Shown here piece after piece: positions 1-8,553 of a DNA stretch of 64,000 nt. The DNA comes from Verrucomicrobiaceae bacterium (lineage in GTDB: Bacteria; Verrucomicrobiota; Verrucomicrobiia; Verrucomicrobiales; Verrucomicrobiaceae), in contig CANIBP010000002.1 of NCBI GenBank assembly GCA_947466075.1, forward strand, positions 233,580 through 297,579, written 5' to 3'. Each line of letters opens with the position of its first letter. Positions within the stretch are counted from its first letter, which is position 1. Made by a program: the position numbers and the translations under genes. The notes beneath the pieces are model-generated. The model saw only the letters and a list, made by a program, of their open reading frames with translations, was not told where the DNA came from and made no database searches.

Positions 1-1048
1 ATATCGAATTCTGCTGCAAATCCATCTCCGTGTCGATGGCAGCACCATCAAGCAGATGTTCAATGAGATGACGGGCGAGCCAGGGTGACCGCAGCGAGCC
101 TTTGGAGCCGAGGCCGTTGAGGAAGGCGATGCGTGGGTGCGTGGGATGCGTGCCCATGAGTGCCTGGCGGTTTTTGATGATGGGACGCACGGCCGTTTGA
201 CGGACGGTGATATTCAGCGGCACTTTGAGCAGGCTATGCAGGGTAGCTTCGAGCGTCTGCACTTGATCGGCGGAAGGCGTGTTGGGATCGTCGAACTTCC
301 ATTCGTAGGTGGAGCCAGCGCGCAGGCTGCCGTCGTTTCGCGGAAGGAGCCAGCAACCGCGATTGAGGATGCGCTTCTCGCCTTGGAGATCGGCTGCAAC
401 GGTGAGGATGGTGCCGAGGGCGGATTGAAATGGAACCCAGTGGAAGAGCGGATGTTTTTCAGCACTCCAGCCCTGTGCCCAGATGACGTGGGAGAAACGT
501 TGGGCATTCCACTCGATGCCATCGGCATCGTCATGCACGTCTTCGGGTTTCACTTCGGCTGTCGTGTATGAATCGAGGGACTCGAAGAACTGGCGGCTGG
601 ATTCGAGGTAGGTGTTGGTGTCCAGCCATGCGGCGTGGCGCTGCTGGAAGCCGTTGTCGGGCTGATGAATCACCTCGGCGCTGAGTTGTGGTGCTTTGCG
701 ATGCAGAAACGGCTGCATGTCAGGATCGCGGCGGCGCTTGTGCCATTTGGCGATCTCCGCTTCGTTCTTGAGCAGGCGCACATAGCCACGTGGGAAGAAG
801 AATCGTTGTTTCATGCGTTTGCCGCAGGCGCGGTAGAAGCGCAGCGCTTCGCGATAAAACACGTCATAGCGCCAGCTTACGGTGAGACGCATGCCAGTGA
901 TCGGCGTGATCAAACCGGCGGCTACTTTGGAGCTTGTGACGGCTTCATCGCGATCGACGATGAGGAAGGGCACTTCACGTTCCCACAAACGCCACGCCAA
1001 TGCCGTGCCTGCAAGGCCTTGGCCGATGATGAGGATGCGGGGTGACAT
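1..1048 (-). CDS. FAD-dependent oxidoreductase (DAO family), C-terminus cut by window edge
   Basis: Reading the minus strand from an ATG at 1048 gives an open frame of about 349 codons that leaves the window without a stop. The N-terminus is a classic Rossmann dinucleotide fold, ILIIGQGLAGTALAWRL (Gly9, Gly11, Gly14), followed by FLIVDRD, the acidic end of strand 2 that binds ribose. Near the window edge it reads INGLGSKGSLRSPWLA-like sequence, the second FAD-binding region of DAO (glycine oxidase / D-amino-acid oxidase type) enzymes, so only a few residues are probably missing. It likely oxidises an amine or amino acid with FAD; the substrate cannot be read from sequence. It diverges from the Uma2 gene across a 64-base gap. 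Confidence 0.8.
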   Translation of the reverse strand, partial: MSPRILIIGQGLAGTALAWRLWEREVPFLIVDRDEAVTSSKVAAGLITPITGMRLTVSWRYDVFYREALRFYRACGKRMKQRFFFPRGYVRLLKNEAEIAKWHKRRRDPDMQPFLHRKAPQLSAEVIHQPDNGFQQRHAAWLDTNTYLESSRQFFESLDSYTTAEVKPEDVHDDADGIEWNAQRFSHVIWAQGWSAEKHPLFHWVPFQSALGTILTVAADLQGEKRILNRGCWLLPRNDGSLRAGSTYEWKFDDPNTPSADQVQTLEATLHSLLKVPLNITVRQTAVRPIIKNRQALMGTHPTHPRIAFLNGLGSKGSLRSPWLARHLIEHLLDGAAIDTEMDLQQNSI

Positions 1049-1112
1049 GACGCCCATGCTGCATGTGTTTGGTGCATCTTGCCAATGCCGCCTTGCTGTG
1101 GAATGATGCCGC

Positions 1113-1733
1113 ATGGTCGCCACGCAACTCAAAGCGCATCTCTCACCACAGGATTATTTCCGCCGCGAACGTGTGGCGGCGTACAAGAGCGAATTCTTCG
1201 CCGGTGAGGTGTTTGCGATGGCCGGTGGCAGTGTGAACCACAGTCTGATCAAGGCGAACGTTGTCGGCACGCTGCGTGATGCCTTGCGGCGCAAAGGCGG
1301 CTGCTGCCGCACGTTTGACAGCGACCTGCGGGTGAAAATCCCGCTGACGAGTCTGCGGACTTATCCTGATGTCAGTGTGATCTGCGGGCCGGTGGAGCTG
1401 GATGCCGAGGATGATGCAGGCGAGACGGTGACAAATCCCGCGGTCATCGTGGAGGTGCTGTCGGACAGCACGGAGCGCTATGATCGCGGCACGAAGTTCG
1501 ACCACTATCAGAGCATCGCCTCGCTGCAGCAGTATGTGCTGGTGTCGCAGGACCAGGCGAAGGTGGAGACGTTTCTGCGGCAGGCGGACGGCACCTGGCA
1601 GTATGCTTTGTGCGCAGGTCTGGAGGCGGTGGCCACGCTGACGGCACTGGAAGTATCGCTGCCCTTGTCCGAAGTGTTTGCGGGGGTGGAGTTTCCGGCG
1701 GTGCTGCCGTTGCGGCTGCTGCCGAAGGCTTGA
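1113..1733 (+). CDS. Uma2 family (DUF820) putative restriction-endonuclease-fold protein
   Basis: 206 residues, the usual length for Uma2/DUF820. The PD-(D/E)XK-type core is visible: an early segment KSEFFAGEVFAMAGGS holding the first acidic residue, SDLRVKI, then YPDVSVIC (Asp of motif II) and PAVIVEVLSDST (E-V-x-S, motif III), followed by RYDRGTKFDHYQSIASLQQYVLV. The family is widespread in cyanobacteria and Planctomycetes/Verrucomicrobia and is predicted to be a nuclease, but its biological role is not established. It is a single-gene unit divergent from the FAD oxidoreductase and converging on the next gene, with only 7 bases between stop codons. Confidence 0.85.
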   Translation: MVATQLKAHLSPQDYFRRERVAAYKSEFFAGEVFAMAGGSVNHSLIKANVVGTLRDALRRKGGCCRTFDSDLRVKIPLTSLRTYPDVSVICGPVELDAEDDAGETVTNPAVIVEVLSDSTERYDRGTKFDHYQSIASLQQYVLVSQDQAKVETFLRQADGTWQYALCAGLEAVATLTALEVSLPLSEVFAGVEFPAVLPLRLLPKA

Positions 1734-1740
1734 AACCAGG

Positions 1741-2550
1741 CTACTTGTCCATCACCGCCTGCATCAGTTCTTTGAGCTTTTCGTTGGTCTTGGCGACTTG
1801 GATCTGTGTCGGCGGGACTTTGTTCACGTCTTTCCAAAGGGTGCTGATTTCATCAATCGTGGTGCCGATGCGCTTGACCATAGCTTCTTCGCGTTTCGAG
1901 GCGCTGAGACGGCTGAAGTCGTCGCGCATGTCCTGCAGGATGAGAGGGGAACCGATGCACAGCGGTCGGAGTTCTTCGGTGGCTGTGTCGGTCACAATGG
2001 TGGAAGCAATTTCCAACACACGCAGCCACAGGCCGAGATCGATCATGAGGGCAAGGTCATCGTCCTTTTGCTCGCGCAGCATGCGCACGAGTTCTCGATG
2101 GCCATCGACAATCTCATGACGCAGATCTTTCCACTCACTGTCTTCGGCCATTTTGCCCTGGGCCATGAGGCGTGGCATGAGTTTCTCGCCAACGCCGAGC
2201 ATGCGGCAGTAGGTAAGCACGTCTTGGTTGTTGTTGCGGAACTGCTGCGAATCGGTGGCTTGCCAGACGAGAAAACTGTCACCAAGCAGACTGCCAAGGA
2301 TCAAGGCGGCACGGCCACGATCGGTTGGTGGTGTGGGTGGTGGCGGACGAAACAGCAGACGCCAGCGGGCTTTTGTACGCTGGCCGACCATGTCGAGAAA
2401 ATCTGCCGGAGTTTGATCGGAGGCGTTGGCAACCGGCGCTGGTGATATTGGAGGAGCAGCGGCCGGTGGATCGGCCAAGGCCTGCCCGAGGCACAATCCA
2501 AGAGCAACGATGCAGATCGTGTGGCTCAGACGGGGCGGGATGGCGGTCAT
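1741..2550 (-). CDS. Exported helical protein of unknown function
   Basis: 269 residues when the internal ATG at 2550 is used. The open frame extends upstream to 2637, but that would overlap glmS, and the 2550 start gives a good signal peptide (basic RLSHTICIVALGLCLGQALA followed by a cleavage-like ALADPP). The mature protein starts with a Pro/Ala-rich stretch and is then mostly charged amphipathic helix with no Cys cluster or known catalytic motif. It starts 31 bases after the glmS stop on the same strand, so it may be co-transcribed with glmS. I do not recognise a family. Confidence 0.65.
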   Translation of the reverse strand: MTAIPPRLSHTICIVALGLCLGQALADPPAAAPPISPAPVANASDQTPADFLDMVGQRTKARWRLLFRPPPPTPPTDRGRAALILGSLLGDSFLVWQATDSQQFRNNNQDVLTYCRMLGVGEKLMPRLMAQGKMAEDSEWKDLRHEIVDGHRELVRMLREQKDDDLALMIDLGLWLRVLEIASTIVTDTATEELRPLCIGSPLILQDMRDDFSRLSASKREEAMVKRIGTTIDEISTLWKDVNKVPPTQIQVAKTNEKLKELMQAVMDK

Positions 2551-2581
2551 GATGGGCGGCTGGACTTCCAGACGGGCTAAC

Positions 2582-4435
2582 TTACTCCACCGTAACGCTT
2601 TTCGCCAGATTTCTTGGTTTATCCACGTCGCAGCCACGCGCTACAGCTGTGTAGTAGGACAAGAGTTGGAGCGGGATGACGTTCAGAATTGGCGTAAGGT
2701 AGGAGGGGCAGTCTGGAACGTAAATCACATCCTTGGTAAGGCGCTCCAGCTCCGTGCGGCCCTCGGTGGTCACGGCGATGACGGGGCCTTTGCGCGCGAG
2801 GACTTCCTCGATGTTGCTGACGTTTTTGTCGAACACCGCATCACCAGGAGCGATGAACACGGACGGCATGTCCGGTTTGACCAAAGCGATGACGCCGTGC
2901 TTCAATTCCGCGCTGGGATGGCCGCTGGCGTAGATGTAGCTGATTTCCTTCATCTTCAGCGCACCTTCGAGTGCCACGGGGTAATTCATCTGGCGGCCCA
3001 TGAACAGCATGCCTTCAGCGTGCGCATGTTTTTCGGCGATGGCCTTGATCTTGTCGGCCTGCTTGAGGATTTGCACGATCTTGTCCGGCAGCGCTTCGAG
3101 TTCGTCGATCATCTCCAAACCATCGACGCTGGACAGATGGTGGATGCGGCCAAGCAGCAAGCTCAACAACGTGAGGATCGCGACTTGAGAAGTGAAGGTC
3201 TTCGTTGCCGCCACACCGATTTCGGGTCCGGCGTGGATATAAACACCGCCGTCGCTCTCACGAGCGATCGTACTGCCAACAGTGTTGACGATGCCGAGGC
3301 AGCGAATGCCTTTGCGCTGACCTTCACGCATCGCGGCGAGTGTGTCGATGGTCTCGCCGCTCTGGCTCATGACGAACTGCAAGGTATTACGGTTCGTGGG
3401 AACGTTGCGGTAGCGGAACTCGCTGGCGATTTCGACCTCCGTCGGCACGCGGGCGAGGGATTCGATGAGATATTCGCCCACCATCGCGGCATGATAGGCG
3501 GTGCCGCAACCTGCGAGGATGATGCGGTCGATCTGCACCAATTCTTTGGGGGACATGTTCAAACCGCCGAGGATCGCGGTGCATTCATCGCGGGAAAGGC
3601 GGCCACGCATGGCATTGCGGAGCGAATTTGGCTGCTCGTAGATTTCTTTGAGCATGAAGTGCGGGAATTCGCCCTTCTCGGCATCGTCCGCGTTAAATTC
3701 GACCCGGCTGACCTTCACATCCGCCGGCACGCCTTGGTGCGACTGTACGTCATAACGGTCCTTGGTGATCGTGACGATGTCGTAGTCGTTGAGATAAACC
3801 ACATCACGCGTGTGGGCGACGACTGCAGAGACATCGCTGGCCAGAAAATGCTCGTGATCACCGAGACCGATGATCAGCGGGCTGCCGAGACGTGCACCGA
3901 CGATCACACCGGGTAGATCGCCATGCATCACTGCGATGCCGTAGGTGCCCTTCACGCGGGCGAGAGCGGCTTTGAGCGCATTGACGAGGCGCAGCGTGCC
4001 ATCCTTTTCCTTTGATTCATCAAAGTAAGTGCCAACGAGATGCGAGAGCACTTCGGTGTCCGTTTGCGACAGAAAGGTGTGGCCCTTTGCGATGAGCTGA
4101 TCACGCAGCGTCTGATAGTTTTCAATCACGCCGTTATGCACCAGCACCAGCTTGCCGGATTGGTCGGGATGCGGATGCGCATTCACATCCGTGGCCGGGC
4201 CGTGAGTGGCCCAGCGGGTGTGTGAGATGCCCATCGTGCCCAGTGGATTCGCCTCAGTCACGGCAATGCGCAGGTTATCGATACGACCGGCACGCTTCAC
4301 GATGCGGAGGTCTTCGCCGCCGCCGTTGAGCGCCAGGCCAGCGGAGTCATAGCCGCGATATTCCAGACGACGCAGCCCATCCAAAAGGATTGGGCTAGCC
4401 TGACGATTGCCGATGTATCCAACGATTCCGCACAT
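2582..4435 (-). CDS. glmS: Glutamine--fructose-6-phosphate aminotransferase (isomerizing)
   Basis: 617 residues, close to the 609 of E. coli GlmS. It makes glucosamine-6-phosphate from fructose-6-phosphate and glutamine, the first step to UDP-GlcNAc for peptidoglycan and LPS. The N-terminus MCGIVGYIGN exposes the nucleophilic Cys2 of the class II glutamine amidotransferase domain; HTRWATHG and the NG(V)IEN motif follow. The C-terminal half has two SIS sugar-isomerase domains (CGTAYHAA, MSQSGETIDT) and ends with RNLAKSVTVE, the conserved family tail that closes the ammonia channel. The 5' leader contains a small hairpin (4463-4478). Confidence 0.97.
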   Translation of the reverse strand: MCGIVGYIGNRQASPILLDGLRRLEYRGYDSAGLALNGGGEDLRIVKRAGRIDNLRIAVTEANPLGTMGISHTRWATHGPATDVNAHPHPDQSGKLVLVHNGVIENYQTLRDQLIAKGHTFLSQTDTEVLSHLVGTYFDESKEKDGTLRLVNALKAALARVKGTYGIAVMHGDLPGVIVGARLGSPLIIGLGDHEHFLASDVSAVVAHTRDVVYLNDYDIVTITKDRYDVQSHQGVPADVKVSRVEFNADDAEKGEFPHFMLKEIYEQPNSLRNAMRGRLSRDECTAILGGLNMSPKELVQIDRIILAGCGTAYHAAMVGEYLIESLARVPTEVEIASEFRYRNVPTNRNTLQFVMSQSGETIDTLAAMREGQRKGIRCLGIVNTVGSTIARESDGGVYIHAGPEIGVAATKTFTSQVAILTLLSLLLGRIHHLSSVDGLEMIDELEALPDKIVQILKQADKIKAIAEKHAHAEGMLFMGRQMNYPVALEGALKMKEISYIYASGHPSAELKHGVIALVKPDMPSVFIAPGDAVFDKNVSNIEEVLARKGPVIAVTTEGRTELERLTKDVIYVPDCPSYLTPILNVIPLQLLSYYTAVARGCDVDKPRNLAKSVTVE

Positions 4436-4453
4436 GAGAAAAATAAAGGGGGT

Positions 4454-4478
4454 AAAAAGGGTCCTGTCGAATGACAGG
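4454..4478 (-). terminator. Hairpin plus T-run in the glmS leader / DUF1501 downstream region
   Basis: On the minus strand CCTGTC-ATTC-GACAGG forms a perfect 6-bp stem with a 4-base loop (4478 to 4463), followed after four bases by TTTTT (4458 to 4454). It lies between the DUF1501 stop and the glmS start. It could be a weak intrinsic terminator for the upstream gene or an attenuator-like element in the glmS leader. The stem is short and the T-run is offset, so the call is tentative. Confidence 0.3.
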
Positions 4479-4541
4479 TAAGTACGATACCGCCACGCAC
4501 AACTCGCGCCAGCAGTTCGTGCCTTTGCCCCTCTTTTGCGG

Positions 4542-4562
4542 GGGGATCAGGCTATGATCCCC
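4542..4562 (-). terminator. Inverted repeat overlapping the DUF1501 stop codon
   Basis: GGGGATCA-(5)-TGATCCCC is a perfect 8-bp inverted repeat with a 5-base loop that includes the stop codon of the DUF1501 gene. No T-run follows, so it is not a classic intrinsic terminator; it may stabilise the 3' end or act with the 4463-4478 hairpin. Confidence 0.3.
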
Positions 4563-5962
4563 GGCACCAGCTCCCCATGCACGTCGGTGAGTCGAAAATC
4601 GCGGCCTTGGTAGCGGAACGTGAGACGTTCGTGGTCGAGACCGAGGAGGTTCAGCACCGTGGCGTTCAGATCGTGCGTGTGAACAGGATTTTCGGCGATG
4701 TTGAAGCCGAAGTCATCGGTTTTGCCGTAGCTGATGCCCGGTTTGATGCCACCACCGGCCATCCACATCGTGTAGGCATCCTTGTGGTGATCGCGGCCCG
4801 CTGAAGTCTTGGTGCCCTCAGCGTTGATGCCCTGACGCAACGGCGTGCGGCCGAATTCACCACCCCAAATAACGAGCGTCTCATCCAGCAGGCCACGCTG
4901 CTTCAAATCGCGCACGAGGGCGGCCATTGGTTGGTCCACATCCTTTGCTTTGGCCGTCAGACGTTGCTTGAGGCCGCCGTGATGATCCCAGTCGGAATCA
5001 AAGAGCTGCACCATGCGCACGCCGCGTTCGACGAGACGGCGGGCGAGCAGGCAGTTGTTCGCGAACGAGGCTTTTCCCGGCTGTGCACCATACATGTCGA
5101 GCGTGGCCTTGTTTTCCTGCGTGATGTCCATCAGCTCCGGCACGCTGGTCTGCATGCGGTAGGCCATTTCATACTGGCTGATGCGCGTGGCGATCTCGGG
5201 ATCGCCCACGATGCCTAGCTGGCGTTCGTTGAGCGCCTTCACCGCATCGAGCACACGGCGGCGGTCCTTGGTGCTATGTCCCGGCGGATTGCCGAGGAAC
5301 AGCACTGGCTCACCGTTGCCGCGGAATGGAATGCCCTGATACACGCTGGGCAGAAAGCCGGTGCTCCAGAGAGTTGATCCTGCGCCGCCAGGAGGACCCG
5401 ATAGCAGCACGACGTAGGTCGGCAGATCGCGATTTTCTGCGCCGAGGCCATACGTCACCCAGGCACCGAGGCTCGGGCGTCCGCCCTGGCCGAAGCCGGT
5501 GTGCAGGAACATCTGTGCCGGAGCGTGATTGATCTCGTTGGTGTGCAGGGATTTCACCACACAGATGTCATCCGCCACGGTGCCGAGGTGCGGCAACAGC
5601 TCGCTCAATTCGAGGCCGCTCTGCCCGTGACGCTGAAATTTGAATTCCGTACCCGCCAGACGCATCTCGCCGCCGATGAAGGCGAAGCGTTTGCCCTTCG
5701 TCAGCTCCTCGGGGCACTTCTCGCCGTCCATCTTCTGCAGCAGCGGCTTGTAATCGTAAAGATCGAGCTGCGAGGGCGCACCGATCATGTGCAGGTAGAT
5801 GATGTGCTTCGCTTTCGGCGCGAAATGCGGCGGCCTGGCCAGCTCTGCCGCAGGCAAATCCTGAGCGAGCAATGATCCCAGCGCAGCCGAGCCAAGGCCA
5901 AGCCCCGACTGCCGGAAGAACTGGCGGCGGGAGACATGGAGGAAGTCAGGCGTGGTAGTCAT
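4547..5962 (-). CDS. DUF1501 family protein with Tat-type signal
   Basis: 471 residues from the ATG at 5962 (the longer frame to 6040 adds 26 unlikely residues). The N-terminus has a twin-arginine signal, [23 protein letters not shown]. The body is DUF1501, an alkaline-phosphatase/sulfatase superfamily relative: [54 protein letters not shown] and [21 protein letters not shown] are typical. In Planctomycetes and Verrucomicrobia this family usually sits next to a PSCyt/DUF1549/DUF1553 gene; here it stands alone, and the only DUF1553 protein in the window is 39 kb away. Function in the family is not established; an exported, metal-dependent hydrolase-like role is inferred. Confidence 0.9.
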   Translation of the reverse strand: MTTTPDFLHVSRRQFFRQSGLGLGSAALGSLLAQDLPAAELARPPHFAPKAKHIIYLHMIGAPSQLDLYDYKPLLQKMDGEKCPEELTKGKRFAFIGGEMRLAGTEFKFQRHGQSGLELSELLPHLGTVADDICVVKSLHTNEINHAPAQMFLHTGFGQGGRPSLGAWVTYGLGAENRDLPTYVVLLSGPPGGAGSTLWSTGFLPSVYQGIPFRGNGEPVLFLGNPPGHSTKDRRRVLDAVKALNERQLGIVGDPEIATRISQYEMAYRMQTSVPELMDITQENKATLDMYGAQPGKASFANNCLLARRLVERGVRMVQLFDSDWDHHGGLKQRLTAKAKDVDQPMAALVRDLKQRGLLDETLVIWGGEFGRTPLRQGINAEGTKTSAGRDHHKDAYTMWMAGGGIKPGISYGKTDDFGFNIAENPVHTHDLNATVLNLLGLDHERLTFRYQGRDFRLTDVHGELVPGIIA

Positions 5963-5995
5963 ACAGTGCTTAGAACGTTGGCAAAACTGCTGAGA

Positions 5996-6025
5996 TTGCG
6001 TGACTTCCTGCATTGGCTGTATGAT
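5996..6025 (+). promoter_or_regulatory. Candidate promoter for the 78-residue gene
   Basis: TTGCGT (5996-6001), 18-base spacer, TATGAT (6020-6025). The expected transcription start falls within about two bases of the ATG at 6034, which would make the message leaderless. Short motif matches of this kind occur by chance. Confidence 0.3.
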
Positions 6026-6033
6026 ATGGGCAC

Positions 6034-6270
6034 ATGGCACTGGGAACCAAAAATCGACTGCATGAAACGGGCGTCGCCTGCAAAACGCATCTGCGCGAGC
6101 AACATGGCGACAAGCTGGAGTTGGTGACGGAATTCATAGCCGAGATCGAAGGCGCCGGCTCTAAGCAAGATTTGACAGCATGGAACCAGTTCAGCGACCT
6201 CCGTCGTAATCAGGCCGAGATGCTGCAACGTGCGGAAGCCGCGTTTCAGACTTGGCTTGCGGGCGGTTGA
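6034..6270 (+). CDS. Small helical protein of unknown function
   Basis: 78 residues, highly charged and predicted helical (LRNQAEM-like heptads, [16 protein letters not shown]). The amino-acid composition looks like a real coding frame rather than a shadow, and no competing gene covers the region except a 25-base tail overlap with the VanZ-like gene on the other strand. There is no Shine-Dalgarno; a promoter-like element sits just upstream. No family recognised. Confidence 0.5.
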   Translation: MALGTKNRLHETGVACKTHLREQHGDKLELVTEFIAEIEGAGSKQDLTAWNQFSDLRRNQAEMLQRAEAAFQTWLAGG

Positions 6271-6677
6271 TTGCTGCTAACACAGCGCACCAGAAATATC
6301 AGCGCCAGCGCTGTCAGTGCACCGGTGGCATCAGCGATGAGATCACGCATGGTTTCGCGAATGCTGTGCTGAATGTTCGAGCCATAAACGACATCTGAGA
6401 ACAGCTCGGCAAATTCCCAGAACAGCCCGACTGTGCAGGCTAGCGTGAAGGTGAAGAGATAACGGGCGAAAGTGGTCAGTGTGCCGAACCAGGGCGCTAA
6501 ACAATCCAGTGCATGCCACGCGAAGAACGCGATGGCTACGCCGCCACTGTAATGCATCACGAAGTCGAGCTGCTGGCGATACGGCGTGTCCATGATGGCC
6601 TGATGGAAGACGAGCACCGCTAGCGGTGCCCACCCGGCACGGAGCAGAAGTCGAAACAACGGCGTCATGCTTTCCAT
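6246..6677 (-). CDS. VanZ / DUF2238 (YjdF)-like integral membrane protein
   Basis: 143 residues with about four hydrophobic segments. The pattern LDFVMHYSGGVAIAFFAWH ... FWEFAELFSDVV ... QHSIRETMRDLIADATGA resembles the W-E...E and D-T-x-x-D-L-x-x-D-x-x-G-A signature of VanZ/YjdF-like membrane proteins, whose general function is unknown. An internal ATG at residue 4 is an alternative start. It overlaps the exonuclease gene upstream by 13 bases, so the two are probably one operon. Confidence 0.7.
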   Translation of the reverse strand: MESMTPLFRLLLRAGWAPLAVLVFHQAIMDTPYRQQLDFVMHYSGGVAIAFFAWHALDCLAPWFGTLTTFARYLFTFTLACTVGLFWEFAELFSDVVYGSNIQHSIRETMRDLIADATGALTALALIFLVRCVSSNQPPASQV

Positions 6678-7213
6678 TCCACTTTAGCGATCTGCTCGCG
6701 GCCATTGCGGTCGTGATACTTCACATGGCCGTGCTCGATACCGTATTCGTGGACACACTTGGTTACCTTCACGTCGTAGCAGCAGTACTCGGCGATCTTG
6801 GCGACTTCGCCTTGCTGCCACCACTTGAGCGCATCGAGGCCGTCGGCGGTTTTGCCCATGCCGAGAGTGGCAGCGGCCACGGCGTCGAGTTTGATGCGAT
6901 GGCCGAGGACTTTTTCCAAATCAATCAGCAGGTCGAGGCTGTGCGGAACGTCGGCTGGATCAAACATGATGTCGTGACCCTTGAGCACTTCGTAGTCGAA
7001 GCCGATGTGGTTGAATCCGACGACAAGATCAGCCGTTTTGAGCTGCTTGATGAGCGCAGCTGCTTCATCTTGCGTGTAGATGGAGTATTCGTTCTGCTTG
7101 GTGCTGAACGTGCAGGCCACGGAGATGCCCATCATGTGCTTGTTGCCCCATCCACCCACGTCGTTGGCAGTGCGGCGGGTTTCGAGGTCGAAATAGACGA
7201 TGTCTCCGGCCAT
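6665..7213 (-). CDS. DEDDy 3'-5' exonuclease / RNase H-like family (YprB-type)
   Basis: 182 residues. The exonuclease I motif is IVYFDLET (Asp9, Glu11), motif II is VVGFNHIGFDYEVL (Asp73), and motif III is EYCCYDVKVT (Tyr143, Asp147), the DEDDy arrangement of DnaQ-like nucleases, here in the compact YprB ribonuclease-H-like form. It probably hydrolyses single-stranded DNA or RNA from the 3' end with two metal ions. It ends inside the start of the VanZ-like gene (13-base overlap) and begins 23 bases downstream of the infA stop on the same strand. Confidence 0.8.
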   Translation of the reverse strand: MAGDIVYFDLETRRTANDVGGWGNKHMMGISVACTFSTKQNEYSIYTQDEAAALIKQLKTADLVVGFNHIGFDYEVLKGHDIMFDPADVPHSLDLLIDLEKVLGHRIKLDAVAAATLGMGKTADGLDALKWWQQGEVAKIAEYCCYDVKVTKCVHEYGIEHGHVKYHDRNGREQIAKVEWKA

Positions 7214-7236
7214 GATCGCGAAGCGTGGCAGGAAAC

Positions 7237-7596
7237 TCAGCCGATGCGGTAAACGATGCGCGCCTTGTCCTTGTCGTAGGGCGACATTTCGAGCTTCACT
7301 GCGTCGCCAATGACGAGACGGATGAATTTCTTGCGCATCTTACCGGAGATGTGCGCGAGTACTTCGTGGCCGTTGCGTAGTTTCACGCGAAACATGGTGC
7401 CAGCAAGCACGGCGGCGATGGTGCCTTCGAGTTCTATAGCTTCTTCCTTCTGCTTGGCCTCATCCACAGGATCCACCGGACGTGGCGGTGGAACGAAACG
7501 TGGTGGCGGAGGACCGTTGCGTTTGGGAGGACCACCGCGAGAGGGACCACGGTTTGGGCCGCTGCGTGAAGGACCGCGATTGGGAGGACGTGACAT
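7237..7596 (-). CDS. infA: Translation initiation factor IF-1 with basic Pro/Arg/Gly N-terminal extension
   Basis: Residues 48-119 match IF-1 closely: [20 protein letters not shown], then [20 protein letters not shown] and [23 protein letters not shown], the S1-like OB fold that occupies the ribosomal A site during initiation. Ordinary IF-1 is about 72 residues. With the ATG at 7596 this protein has 119, the first 47 being low-complexity repeats of RGPSR / NRGPSR / [14 protein letters not shown] codon at residue 44 could give a normal-length factor, so the extension depends on which start is used. The region is a clean frame with repeat structure, which argues it is translated. Confidence 0.88.
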   Translation of the reverse strand: MSRPPNRGPSRSGPNRGPSRGGPPKRNGPPPPRFVPPPRPVDPVDEAKQKEEAIELEGTIAAVLAGTMFRVKLRNGHEVLAHISGKMRKKFIRLVIGDAVKLEMSPYDKDKARIVYRIG

Positions 7597-7737
7597 ACGT
7601 GAAAAAAGTTGGGCGTGAGGATGCTGCCGCATGCAGGGATTACAAGGGTAATTTTGCAGGGTGAAATGACAGTTTCGTCGATTCCCGCAGACAAAAATCT
7701 CGCCGCCATCCGTCCTGTCTGTGAATCTGCCACCTGC

Positions 7738-8244
7738 ATGCCTGCCGCTCCGACATTGCCTGAACTCTACGACGCTCATGCGGCCGGGCTGTTTCATTAC
7801 TTCACGAGCTTCACCGGTGAAGAGGCGGATGCGAAGGATCTGCTCCAGGAACTTTTCATCAAATTGGGTAAGCAGTCGATTCCGACTGGAATCGTGAACT
7901 TGCGCGCCTGGCTGCTGCGGCTGGCGCATCATCAGGCGGTTGACTGGCTGCGGCGACATCGTGTGAGACGGCGTGCGGAGGAAGAAATGCCGCCGGAGAT
8001 GTTTGCGACGCAGGATGACCCTGATCAGGCGGAATTTGCCAAACGCCTTGAGGCAGCTCTTGCACTGCTGCCCATGGAACAGCGCAGCGTGGCCCAATTG
8101 AAGCTGTGGGACGGGCTGACCTTTGAAGAAATCGCGGAAGTGCAGGGCATTCCGCTGAACACGGCGGCCAGCCGTTATCGCTATGCCTTGGAGAAACTGC
8201 GGAGTGAGCTGCGACCGCTGTACGACGAACTCAAACCCTCATGA
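7738..8244 (+). CDS. ECF-type RNA polymerase sigma-70 factor
   Basis: 168 residues from the ATG at 7738; earlier in-frame ATGs (7609, 7666) would add a poorly conserved N-terminus. Region 2 is [20 protein letters not shown] ... [13 protein letters not shown], with [20 protein letters not shown] as the -10 recognition helix; region 4 is [20 protein letters not shown] and the [23 protein letters not shown]. It ends in ATGA overlap with a small membrane protein gene, the usual layout for a sigma factor and its anti-sigma partner. Its regulon cannot be read here. Confidence 0.9.
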   Translation: MPAAPTLPELYDAHAAGLFHYFTSFTGEEADAKDLLQELFIKLGKQSIPTGIVNLRAWLLRLAHHQAVDWLRRHRVRRRAEEEMPPEMFATQDDPDQAEFAKRLEAALALLPMEQRSVAQLKLWDGLTFEEIAEVQGIPLNTAASRYRYALEKLRSELRPLYDELKPS

Positions 8245-8528
8245 ACACGAACCCCGATGCTTTTGAAAACGATTTGCGTGCGCTGAAACGGCGCGCATTG
8301 CCGGAAGAGTGGCGCAGCGAGATGTTGCAACGCTCAAAACCGGTCATCCGCACACCACGCTGGCTCGTCGCCGGTTGGAGCGTGGCCTGGGCGGCGATCA
8401 TGGTGATGTATTTCACCACACCCCCCGAACCCGACACGCCATCGTCTGATTCATGGAGCAACACGGCTCCCACCATGCTGTGGCAGCAACGTGCCGCCTC
8501 CATTGAGGCTCTGCTGGCTGCCAACTGA
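8241..8528 (+). CDS. Small single-pass membrane protein, probable anti-sigma partner
   Basis: 95 residues with a cytoplasmic charged N-terminus (ENDLRALKRRALPEEWRSEM) and one membrane segment WLVAGWSVAWAAIMVMYF followed by a short Ser/Pro-rich outer part. The start overlaps the sigma-factor stop by four bases. Position, size and topology fit a minimal anti-sigma or sigma-associated sensor; no zinc-binding HxxxCxxC motif is present, so the assignment is inference from context. Confidence 0.7.
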   Translation: MNTNPDAFENDLRALKRRALPEEWRSEMLQRSKPVIRTPRWLVAGWSVAWAAIMVMYFTTPPEPDTPSSDSWSNTAPTMLWQQRAASIEALLAAN

Positions 8529-8553
8529 ATTCAACTCTCACCCATTCAACCTC

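Noticed and set aside
2426..3916. Long plus-strand frame (496 codons) opposite glmS
   Set aside because: Lies fully antisense to glmS, whose protein matches GlmS end to end; the translation has no family signature and is His/Asp/Arg-skewed, as expected of a codon shadow.
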